Shown: in pieces, positions 25,600 to 35,407 of the stretch
Layout of the letters: every line of letters begins with the position of its first letter
Numbering within the stretch: the stretch's first letter is position 1
Source of the DNA: Erodium maritimum
Lineage: Eukaryota > Streptophyta > Magnoliopsida > Geraniales > Geraniaceae
DNA length: 64,000 nt
Reading direction: 5' to 3'
Assembly: GCA_963921825.1 (NCBI GenBank)
Contig: OY997594.1
Coordinates: 12,901,001 to 12,965,000, forward strand
Notes under the pieces: model-generated
What the model saw: only the letters and a program-made list of their open reading frames with translations
Told to the model about the DNA's origin: nothing
The model's database searches: none
Made by a program: the position numbers and the translations under genes

Positions 25600-26590
25600 T
25601 ACAGTGCAGTCAAAGATCTTCCTACCAAGCCTGGATATTCTGAACAAGTTGTATACCAAATGATGTAAGTCTTACAATAGGTGCCAAGTAGTCAAATGCT
25701 GTAAGTCTTACAAACACATAAATGAAATCCCCAAATAAGCTCCAACAGGTGTGGAGGGTGGCGAATTTAGCAAGGCTTGCTCCTCCACCACCAGCAACCT
25801 TGTGTTGTGTCCCATTCAAGGTGCTCTAGTAATAGTGCTTCTCTTTGATTATCCATATATTCTTCAGCGGGAAAAATAAAGAACATTCAGTTAAAAGAAC
25901 AAACAAGAAAACATGGTCAGTTTCACATGCTACAGATTTATTGTAGGGTGAAGTTGTTAAGAGAGTACCAAGTCCGAGGGGCATCATCTTTCATAGCCTT
26001 GTGTATGGTCATAGGTGGCTGCTTTGGCTAAATTTAACTAGCAGATATAGACAGAAAAAGAAACAATGAAAACAAATGTAGAAAGTATCGAACTGAATAT
26101 AACATTTATAATCGGTTCTTTACACTTTGCCCATGGGAGACAATTAAATATCATTACATGACCATATTATTAACATCTAGGAAACCACCACAAAACAGTC
26201 GGAACATTGAAACAATTAGCCGAATTCTCAAAGACCCTTCTGTATCCTTATACTTGAACGGTACTATAACTTGCAACAGGGTTAGCATTAGCAAGATGCT
26301 TAAAAGTTAGACATTCTAAGCATCAAACTGCAATTAAAAGGAGCTTCCTGTTGCACATGAGCACTGAAAAATGAGAAAGAGGAACCCAAAACACAACTCT
26401 ATGTAAAAGCTTCCATCCAATCCACGGGTTGTAGGAGAGGCTTAGACATATAGACATGATAAGCATTCTGATGACGGGCACGCATTGTTTTATGAATCTT
26501 CCAGAGGGGCTGTCCTCCATGTGTCCTCATCTCTCCAGCTATTGCTAGAACCAAAGTAATGGCTGAGAAATAGAACACTACTTCATTCTA
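25600..26590 (-). pseudogene. decayed purple acid phosphatase copy
   Basis: Minus-strand remnants lie in the same order as the intact gene downstream. An exon-1-like piece at 26582-26399 reads HGGQPLWKIHKTM and resembles the N-terminal HGxxPLxKI segment, with its start shifted out of frame. A short match to the AENPAKFW coding segment is near 26215-26240. Degraded GHVHNYE/CPIYQ-like DNA is at about 25950-26010. The last exon is at about 25819-25622 (KVAGGGGASLAKF, then CWSLFGDFIYVFVRLTAF). The central exons are missing or unrecognisable. This is best explained as an old tandem duplicate of the neighbouring gene. Confidence 0.75.
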
Positions 26591-26599
26591 CCCCAGACC

Positions 26600-27543
26600 T
26601 GAAAACCAATCACAAAGATAAGCGCTTATCTAATCGGAAAATCATGGAAGACCCATATAAAATCAAATCACATCAAGTAACTTCACCACAGGATTACTGG
26701 AATTGGGCATGTTAATAACATGAATTACAAAAGGTACAGCATTATCAACTACCAAGCACATCATGTTATCAATCAAAGCTAGAATCAAGCTGAAATCCCC
26801 AAACCCAATTCAAGACAACACATTTAATTCCTGAGTCAACATCAACAGAGTTTAATGGAAAATGGCAAGTTACTAGTAAACAGCATCTTGAACTGACCCA
26901 ACACAGCACCATACCTAGAACCAAGCTCGAACCCTTGAACCCAGTTCAAAACAGCACAACCAAGCTCGAAAATAGATTTGTAAATCGAAAGAGGGAAATA
27001 TACACTACCATTTGCACATACCCATAAAATTGTAAAGCACAGACCGAACTGCATAACAAGCCCAAGACACCATAAGAATGAACAAGAACATGCGCGTAAA
27101 TTTTGTCAAAAATATAATAAAGGGATGGATGGATCTATCTCTGATAAAGCTCAAAACTTGACGATGCGACCTTTTTGTACAGCAAAATCAAAGATAAGAG
27201 CAAACTAAGGCACGTCAACAAATAAATGAAGTAATGTTCTGACTTTCTGGGTAAAGTGGGGAGAAAATCAAATCATGCGGTCAGACCCGACAAAAATCAT
27301 CCAAAAACATATTAGTTTTGTCCACGACAGGTGTATACATATAATAGCATCCACGTAGGCTAGGCTGACAAAACCATTCGGGTTCAAGTGACAAATATAA
27401 GTTTGTTTAATGCGTCAGATTGTATGGGCGGGGAGTTAGCGGAGAGGTAAACGCGAAGAGAGAACACGTAAAGTAAGAGAGAAATGAATTAAATAATATT
27501 GGTGGTAAAAGTTGGTGGTGAGCTCATAGACTGTACTCACCGT
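26600..27543. other. intergenic sequence, no gene seen
   Basis: AT-rich DNA with short open frames only, and some motif repetition around 26890-26960 (AACCAAGCTCGAA). The last 8 bases (27536-27543) are the left target-site copy of the following MITE. Confidence 0.5.
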
Positions 27544-28193
27544 CAGTGGCGGAGTTAGCTTTTTCAGTGAGAGGGGGCACCAATATTTTTTTACGTAATA
27601 TAAAAAATAGGGTTAGATGTTAAAAATGCATTATGTATTGCCCACATGTGAAAAATTATCCTTATGTATCGTCCACATCCAAATTTTTAACGGAATATTT
27701 AAATTTTATAAATAAACGAACGTGGCCAAAATATAGTGTAGTTTAAAACATGGACAGTATATTATGTATTTTAGCAATCCATCTTTCAAAATAATATTAA
27801 AAATATGAATATCACATAAAACCAATAAGTACTTAATTATCGTAAGTGATGTTGAGCTTCCATAAAAACAGTTATAAACTTAAAATTTAGTCTCAAAGCC
27901 TAAATAATGATTAAAATAGAAAAGAATTCATGTAAACTAATTAGGTTAAGCAATTAAAATTACAAGAAAAATAAAATAATTAGGAAACTAAAATTTTAAG
28001 AGGGATATGATTAAGGAAATCAGAACTAATGGGTAAGAAAAGGAAGTTTTAAAAATTTGAGATGGGACACAATTGAAGAATTAAGAGAAATTGGAAAGGA
28101 ATAATTTAAAAAAAAACTAGAATATATAGGTAATAAAATGAAAATTCAAAAAATTTGAGGGGGGCACCCTGGACCCAAGTAAGTCCGCCACTA
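27544..28193. mobile_element. hAT-type MITE (copy 2) with 8-bp target-site duplication
   Basis: The ends are CAGTGGCGGA at 27544 and TCCGCCACTA ending at 28193, imperfect terminal inverted repeats. It is flanked by CTCACCGT (27536-27543) and CTCACCGC (28194-28201), an 8-bp target-site duplication with one mismatch, as made by hAT transposases. Subterminal GAGAGGGGGCACC and GAGGGGGGCACCC match copy 1 at 7884-8519. The interior is AT-rich and non-coding. Confidence 0.87.
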
Positions 28194-28277
28194 CTCACCG
28201 CCAGCGTTAAGTATTGGGTATAATCGCCTCAATTTTAATATTTACAAAGTTTAACAATTTAAGTTTTTGTATATTCC

Positions 28278-29446
28278 ATTTTTTTTAGTAGACCGAGAGC
28301 ATTATTTGCTCTGTTAGGGTTATATTGAAACCCACCACTGTCATCGCCCATTTTCATCTTCTCCGATCACTTTCAACCCTTATCCCTCCCATTTCCACCA
28401 TTCCCACCATGGTTAGCAACAAATCTGTGACCCCTCGCCTGGAAATGACGGTTTCAACGGGATCCCTTCCGCTCGACAAGCCGCCGCAACAACCAGTCTA
28501 TCGCTGCAACCGCATGCAAGCTCGACCTCAACCGCCCTACAGACGCCAGCCTCCAATCCTGGGGCGTCTCCACTGAAACCACTGGTCTCAAAGGCGCTCT
28601 CACAGCCGGTGGGAACCTTTGTGCTGCCTGTCCCGAACCCATCGGGGTCGCAACCTGTCCCGATCTGATCGAGGCTGCAACTCCCACCAGCAATCGTGAA
28701 AAGGAGAGGAGCCCCGCCCTTACCCTTGACTATCCGAGCGCAACCGACCACTGGAGAAGTATCTTCATCGGTTGTCCCGAAACCACTACGGGAGATCCAC
28801 CTACCGCGAATGACACAGCCGGCGGAGGAGGACCCGAATGAGGACGATGAAGTTATTATCGTCCCTTTGGAAGCAGTCCATGTCGCATCAAACGGTCGGT
28901 ACCACCACTCCCTTATCGGACAAATAGTTGGGGATGCACGATGCAACATTTCTACCCTCTATGGGTTGATGATAAAAAACTGGAAGATCAAAGACGAGGA
29001 GGATAGCGAGGACCAACAGGCGAGGGCTCCCAAACAACTCCGCCAGGACCAATGAGAGGACCACGGGAGGGGGGAGGGGACCTGACCCTATTCCCCTAGA
29101 CCTGGAATGGATGGTGCTTGTTCGTCCCGAGAAGACACTAGAAGTATTGGAGGCTCATTTCTTGTCTTGTTGGACTTGTTTTCAGTTACTTTCATGTTAT
29201 TTGGATTTACTTTATGTTTAGGACTTTGTTGTTGGTTTGGCTTTCCCTTTATTTTTGAGACGGTCGGATGAGATCTCAATTTTTTGGTGTCTGTGAAGAC
29301 TAAGCAGACTATTTCTACGGGTCCAAGAGCACCGGACCCGGATACCTTGAAGGGGACTCGGACTATATTCTGCAGCCCAAGACCTTGGTCCTTTTATAAC
29401 CCTATTGACAATAATACACTTTGGTCTCATCACTGTTTCAAAAAAA
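28278..29446 (+). mobile_element. LINE-derived insertion, ORF1-type sequence only
   Basis: It is flanked by GTTTTTGTATATTCC (28263-28277) and GTTTTGTATATTCC (29447-29460), a probable target-site duplication. It ends with GTTTCAAAAAAA, a short poly-A tail. It contains a 119-codon open frame at 28696-29055 reading EDDEVIIVPLEAVHVASNGR then YHHSLIGQIVGD, which resembles the DUF4283-type region of plant L1 ORF1. A related stretch occurs in the element at 57973-60247. No endonuclease or reverse transcriptase sequence lies between the ORF1-like part and the tail. A Pro-rich leader frame starts near 28325. Confidence 0.72.
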
Positions 29447-29460
29447 GTTTTGTATATTCC

Positions 29461-29852
29461 TGATAAACGCATATCATTTGATAAAAGATGATTGAGAGGA
29501 AACATAGAAAAAAGGGTACTATTTAATTTACAAAATATTCTAATTTCAAAATATAAAAAAGAAAGGTATAATAAAATATTAAATTAAAAACCCATTATTG
29601 GATACATTTTGTTTTTCTATTTAAAAATTGTCTCTAGTCACACTATTGGTTCAAAGATGAAAAAAAAGATTCAAATTTGTCCCTTAACAGATGAGGACTG
29701 CTGCCTCACCAATCTGCATAGAGCTGCAAGTGAAAATACAATCCTGAGCAGCATGTTCATCATCTTATTAAGAAAAAGGAGATAGAAATAACATGTATAC
29801 AACAAATTTATCGATGTGGAAAGTGCAACAATTTGATACATAGAACAATACA
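29461..29852. other. AT-rich spacer and 3'-UTR of the PPR gene
   Basis: No gene is seen. The right part is presumably the 3'-UTR of the minus-strand PPR gene. Confidence 0.5.
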
Positions 29853-31817
29853 CTATGCATTCAAACCAGCCCAATTCTTAAATGCCACAAGAGCTTCCAT
29901 TTTCCTAGAGTTCTTCTTCCTCAACTTGGACACTCTGAGCTTCTTATGCTTCTCCATGAATGCTTGCTTGTACCTCCATTTATTCACAAAGATTTTCATT
30001 TCTTGACATTTCTCAACAACTTGCATCGCTGCCTCAAAGAACCCACCTTTCACCAAGGCATAGAGGAACGCATCAACCAAACTCTGATCGAATTTGACTC
30101 CTTTATCTGTATCAGTTGAGATTTTCCGTTTTACCTCGTTCCACAACTTTAACACATTGAAATATTTCTCTGCTGCTACATACCCATTAATCAGAGATAA
30201 ATATGTCTGGTCATTTGGTTCGAATTGCAGAAACATCATCCTTCTCAAAGTTTTACTGCCATCATCCAAACGTCCAACTTTACAAAAGGCGTGGATAATT
30301 GAGTTCCAGTCATGAGTACCCACTTCAATCCTAGGGTCTTCAACTACTTCATCTAAAAACTCAGCCATTAACTCAGGCCGGTGATTTTCTACTAATCCTG
30401 TCATTATAGTTAAGTAACTCCTCATCAAGTCAGGAATTCTCGCTGCCCTCATGTCCTTAAACAACGAAAAAGCAGACTGAAAATCTTGGATCATCATGGA
30501 TGCATCTATCAGATCATCATAATTTCCAGAATCCAATTGCAGCCCTAAACTGCTAATTTCGGTCACCAATTGAGTTGCTTCAGCTGTTCTTTGCTCTTTA
30601 CAGTAAGCCTTCAAGATTGGAACATACACGCCAAGTCCTACATAACCTCCTAGTGCACTCATTTCCTCAAGAATGCTGTGTGCCTTACTTGATAACCCAA
30701 GATCAACAAGAGCATTAACAAGACCAAAGCCAATAGATTTATCAACCAGGATAGTAGAATGTTGCAAATTTTGGGCTTCAATAATCAATTTTGCTAAATC
30801 CTTTATACTTCCGTGTTGAAGAAATCCTTTAGCCACTTCACAATATGTTTCTTCACCAAAATTTGAATCTTCTTCGTCTCCTTTACTCAAACTATGCAGA
30901 ATAGTAGCAGAAACTAATTCTATATTGCCTGACTTAATATACCCACTAATCAAATTACTATTGAACACTAGTTTGTTTGAGAAGCCAAACCCGTCCACCA
31001 AAACTTCCAACTCCTTTATCTTTTCCTGAAGCCCCTTTAGTGCATAGAAATAAGCAAGAAAACCAAAACTAGACTCGTTAGGCCGAATGCCCAAAAGAGA
31101 CATTGTTTCCATAACCTTTTCAGCATCACTCACAGACTCAAGATCAAAACAACACCCCTCCAAAGCAGCATTACAAGCAATCAAGTCAGGTTTCATAAAA
31201 TCTAACTTCTCATCCAGAGCAATCCTACAGTTCTCATCGAAAACCCGCAAGAAGGCAACAAAATTACCACTCTTCCTACTAATTTCAACAAGAACACTGC
31301 CCCACAACCTGAAAGGCAGAAAGTACCTATTTTTAAACATGCACTTAACCAGAGCAAAAGCAGGAGCAGCAGTATTGGCACATTTCATGGAATTAAGCAC
31401 AGTTTCAATAGTTCCATGGTCTAACAAATCTGGGTTTTTCTCTACAGCATACACAACAGAGGCAAAAGCCCTCTTGAGGTTGTGGGTGTCACCGAGTGAG
31501 GACAAATGACAGACGAGGGAGTTGGTGAGGGACCTACTTGGGAAGGCAGAGTTGCTGGTGAGAGTCTTGAAGGACTTCCATGCCTCATCAGTGTCACTGG
31601 TCAGAAGGGACTCCTGGAGGGTTGACTCAAGGCTGGTCTGGTGATCTGGGGTTAGGGTTTTGGGGAGCTTGGTGGGGATTGAGGGAGGTGGTGGAGTGGT
31701 GCTTTTCAGGGCGAAAATGGAGGGCTGGAGAAATGAGTAGAGAGCTGGGTTTTCAGGTTTAGTGGAGAAGGTTCTGTGAGGTAACAAAATTGACAGAGTT
31801 CTTCTCCAAATCCTCAT
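29853..31817 (-). CDS. P-class pentatricopeptide repeat protein, probably mitochondrial
   Basis: A single intronless frame of 654 aa from ATG 31817. An in-frame ATG 20 codons upstream (31877) would give 674 aa. I prefer the inner start because MRIWRRTLSILLPHRTFST is a typical basic, Ser/Arg-rich mitochondrial presequence. Degenerate 35-residue helical repeats follow, for example PDLIACNAALEGCCFDL, DWNSIIHAFCKVGRLDDG and YLSLINGYVAAEKYFNVLK. There is no E, DYW or SMR domain, so it is P class. Such proteins bind organellar RNA and affect its stability, splicing or translation. It recalls Arabidopsis At1g69290 in N-terminus and length, but the target RNA cannot be told from the sequence. Confidence 0.93.
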   Translation of the reverse strand: MRIWRRTLSILLPHRTFSTKPENPALYSFLQPSIFALKSTTPPPPSIPTKLPKTLTPDHQTSLESTLQESLLTSDTDEAWKSFKTLTSNSAFPSRSLTNSLVCHLSSLGDTHNLKRAFASVVYAVEKNPDLLDHGTIETVLNSMKCANTAAPAFALVKCMFKNRYFLPFRLWGSVLVEISRKSGNFVAFLRVFDENCRIALDEKLDFMKPDLIACNAALEGCCFDLESVSDAEKVMETMSLLGIRPNESSFGFLAYFYALKGLQEKIKELEVLVDGFGFSNKLVFNSNLISGYIKSGNIELVSATILHSLSKGDEEDSNFGEETYCEVAKGFLQHGSIKDLAKLIIEAQNLQHSTILVDKSIGFGLVNALVDLGLSSKAHSILEEMSALGGYVGLGVYVPILKAYCKEQRTAEATQLVTEISSLGLQLDSGNYDDLIDASMMIQDFQSAFSLFKDMRAARIPDLMRSYLTIMTGLVENHRPELMAEFLDEVVEDPRIEVGTHDWNSIIHAFCKVGRLDDGSKTLRRMMFLQFEPNDQTYLSLINGYVAAEKYFNVLKLWNEVKRKISTDTDKGVKFDQSLVDAFLYALVKGGFFEAAMQVVEKCQEMKIFVNKWRYKQAFMEKHKKLRVSKLRKKNSRKMEALVAFKNWAGLNA

Positions 31818-32133
31818 CTCTGCAATGAATCTATGAATGTGTAGAGCAAAAAAGCATTGAAAATTGGTAACTTTCACCGTTTTCTGTAGTTCCGGTGAAC
31901 GACTTGTCGTTGGAATTCAAATAAAACTGGCCGGAGCATTGATCAGAGACGGAGAAGACGACCCCGATTCGTCCCGGAGGCAAGCTTCGAGCTACAGATG
32001 CATAAACTAGCAATCAGTGTTTAGAATTTCTGTGCGAATTCGAGGTTTTCTTCGGAAACAGAGTGATTATGTATTAAATTCGAGCTATGATGGTGAAATA
32101 ATAAATATTTAACTCATACCATCAGTTCCACAA

Positions 32134-32204
32134 GCGCATCTGGTGTAGTGGTATCATAGTACCCTCCCACGGTACTGACCAGGGTTCGATTCCCTGGATG
32201 CGCA
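32134..32204 (+). tRNA. tRNA-Gly (CCC)
   Basis: 71 nt. The acceptor stem GCGCATC pairs with GATGCGC and the discriminator is A. The D-loop is GGTGTAGTGGTATC, and the anticodon stem GTACC/GGTAC holds the loop CTCCCAC with anticodon CCC. The T arm contains GGTTCGATTCC. A run of six T follows directly (32205-32210), a Pol III terminator. It has no intron and lies between two minus-strand genes. Confidence 0.95.
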
Positions 32205-32210
32205 TTTTTT
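32205..32210 (+). terminator. Pol III oligo-T terminator of tRNA-Gly
   Basis: Six T residues immediately follow the tRNA discriminator base. Confidence 0.8.
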
Positions 32211-32499
32211 TGAAACTATTAGTTTCTTTTTTTTGTACCATTTATCAAGAAATATGTGATGGAGGAAAACAAAAATGAGAAATCTCAATGAGAGAGAGTA
32301 TCATTACAAATACAAAAGGTGAAAATTTGATTGAAAAAGTATGACCCTTACAGAGAAACAAAAAAAAGGGTCAGCTGTTGCAGCTACGAACCGATATATA
32401 AACAAGGGTTGGTTGATTGTTTTCAATCCTAAATCAATCTCACATTTCAATGTGTAAGTTGTTCTGCACAAGTTGCTTCATTAGTATGTATCTTCTGTT

Positions 32500-35407
32500 T
32501 TATGGGCATGTGTCTCGAGTTCTTGTTTTGCCTTTCAGTACTCGAAAAACTCCCCACATGAAATAGCTGCCCTTCATTTCTGCCATCATATACAGGAACA
32601 CATTGCATTAAATTAGGCCCACAATAGTAAGTTCAATATACATTCAGAAACTGATTATTAACAAAACTTCATAAATCAAAAGAGATAAACAAGATCAGCC
32701 AACTCACGCTGGCAATCCAAAGCCAATGTTTTTGATGCAAAACCCAGTAACTCCACAGGTCCTATGACACTCCTCAGCACAAGATCTTTCCTCACCATGT
32801 ACTGCAACAGATCAGAGTACTTCTGTATGGACCTACAACCAAAGGAACCTTTTCAAAGCTAAGAGACTGCTTATACAATTTTTGTATAAGTTTCAAGTGA
32901 AGTAGCTAAGTAAACCTCTCATCTCTTCCAGGGTAAAAATACAAAGCTATATCATTCCAGTCAGGAGAACGGATCTTGAAGATCTCTGGCCACAGCTCAC
33001 TACGAGAAGCCAATTTGAATTTTAGAACTCCAGTTAGCTGCTTTGAAAACTTGTAAGCTTTTGCAGAAACTTGAGCAGGAGGATGAGCCGTGAATCCTTC
33101 GCAGAATCCCATTTCATGGGAAAGATTAAGAACCTCAAAGGTACCCCTAGAAAACAAAACAAAAGATGCATCTTACACAAACAGTAATAGGAATAATGAC
33201 TTTTATTACACAGAAACTACAAGTAAACTCTCCCTGATTATTTCCCAGAACAAGGTCCAACTCCGTACTTTTTCCAGGCCCAAAAATGAGTGGAAAAAAA
33301 TCCCAATGTAGTTAGATTACATGGTACTGATAATTTGAGTCTGGTAGTAAATTTTGCAACTCTGTAAGATTTGAATATTCAACAAACTTTTCACACCAAA
33401 TTAACACTTTTCTCTATTTATTATTGGTTGGATTTTATTGTAAACAATGTTATGGTAACCAGATGATCATACTCATTTACGCAAGTTTATGTATGTATCA
33501 AGTAAATGAAGGGATACATTTTCTCATTTGTACATTCACCAAGGCTACTACTATGTAGTAAGAAACTGTCAAAAAAGAAAAATCCCTTTTCAGTGTTCTT
33601 CTGATAGGCTAAATAACCGCTTCTCAAGATATAATTATATCACAGGAATATAGAACAGAATACTCACTTCCAAATACTTCCTAAAGCAGGTCCATTTCGG
33701 GGATACTTCAGAGAATCATATAGAGCATGTGGAGATTTTCTTTTTTGAGATTCACGATTGTTTGGACAAGCATCTGCGAAATTGGAACAAACTAGATAAG
33801 AAAAGGAATACTTTTAGACATTTTAAACACATAGTATGAACGGAAATTTAGTTTACTACATATGCAAAATATATTTAACTACTCTCCAAGATAGAATATT
33901 TTGAAGTATGCAACCCAGCAGCCAATGGCAAAGACAGAGATCCTTTTAAACATCAAACTGTGGACCAGCCGAGGACATTTTCTACCACGTGAGTTACCAA
34001 TGAATAAAGGGGCATATTTACAACTTCACCTATATGTGATGACAACTAGTAATATGCCAGATATGAAATGTGTAATGTAACTAAAAGCTTATAGGTACCA
34101 AACAAAACCACTTGCCTGAATTGCACGTAGGGATAGGCTTTACAGGCACTGATGATATAGAACTATTGGCTGGGTGTTCAATCCCACTACTTGAAGCTTT
34201 GACTTCTTTAGTGGACAAGATAACATCCACTGGACCGTCATTGCAGATTAAATTCTTCCTTGAAGCTGAAAAGGTTTCAATGATCAGAAGAAGGATAGCA
34301 GGGTTGACAAATATGTTTGCATTCAGTTGCAAACAGTGGATGGTTGTGACACGAGAAATATCAGAACATGAGTTAACTGTACCTTCTGTCCAGCCCACTC
34401 TCCCACGACTATCATCTTCTCTACTTTTTAGTAGTGGAGGGGAAATTTGTTTTCCATGCTTATCTTCTATTACATACTTGCTCTTTGAGCCACCCGATAC
34501 AGATCGCGGCACTGTTAGCATCCAGTCACAGCTATGAAAAGGTTTATGCTATAAAGAAGGTTCTAAAATAACATGAGTTAACTACTTAACTGTACCTTCT
34601 TTGTGATTCAGTGACATGTCAACTCTCTCATAACCATCATTCAGTTTTTCACTTTTTGACGATGAGAAGAATCCAGAATTGTTAGATTCTCTAGGCTTGA
34701 CAGCATGTGGACTAGACTTCCTATCCATTGAAGGACTGACTAGTTTCCCATACTTGTCTTCTACGGCATCTGTGTTTTTTGAGCCCCGTGAAAAAGATCG
34801 ACTAGAATGACAACGCTGATGGAAACTTTGACCATCTAATGAATTCAATATCGATTGTGTTTCCAGGAGAAGAAAAAAAACAGGTGTGAAAAACTGTTAG
34901 TATTCAGTTGTAAACAGGATTGTCAGTGCTCTAAGAAAAGTTATCCATTTGTAATTTGTATATATCATGTAGGTTGGTTGTACCTTCTTTTCGGCCCAAT
35001 GAGAACCTCACTTTCTCACAACCATCATACACTTTTTTAAGGTGTGGACTTGCCTTACTACTCACTGAAGGGGAAGCTTGTTTGGTTGGTGTATCTTCTG
35101 CTCCCGATACGTTTTTTAAGCTTCCGCGCATAGGTTGAATAGGAAAAGCTGGATGGTTATTTGGATCACCTGAGGAATTTGGCATCTTAACTTCCCTTTG
35201 CTTCGTACCGCAGTTTGCATTTTCTTTCCAGGTGGCACTTCTTGAACTTTTAGCTACAGAATGAGTCCTTTCATATATGGTAGCCAACATATCTCTTCGA
35301 TCAGTCGAACTCAGTTTACCACGCATGGTATGCTTTGTTGTTAAAGCAGAAGATCTCGGCTTGAAGGCCTCTTCAGGAGGATAGTAACTCGCTTTTTCCT
35401 TAACCAT
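32500..35407 (-). CDS. AIPP2-like SPOC-domain protein without PHD finger
   Basis: Eight exons: 35407-34984, 34835-34596, 34511-34383, 34265-34116, 33773-33668, 33146-32916, 32832-32708 and 32579-32500, giving 494 aa. Intron 4 appears to use a GC donor (TTCAG, then GCAAGT). ATG 35407 is preceded in frame by TAA in the same exon, so it is the likely start. A leader exon ends at 37066. The C-terminal 145 residues (SIWKGTFEVLN, AHPPAQVSAKAYKFS, WPEIF, DIALYFYPGRDERS, YFMWGVFR) match the SPOC-like domain of the PHD proteins AIPP2/PAIPP2, part of a chromatin-silencing and RNA-processing complex in Arabidopsis. The N-terminal 300 residues are basic, Ser-rich and internally repetitive, and no Cys-rich PHD finger is present. 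Function is inferred from the SPOC part only. Confidence 0.82.

Noticed and set aside
26323-26520. 65-codon - strand frame as a membrane protein
   Set aside because: It is an out-of-frame reading of the purple acid phosphatase exon-1 relic, which reads HGGQPLWKI in another frame.
31087-31509. 140-codon + strand frame opposite the PPR gene
   Set aside because: It is antisense to a long, well-supported PPR coding frame and has no family features.
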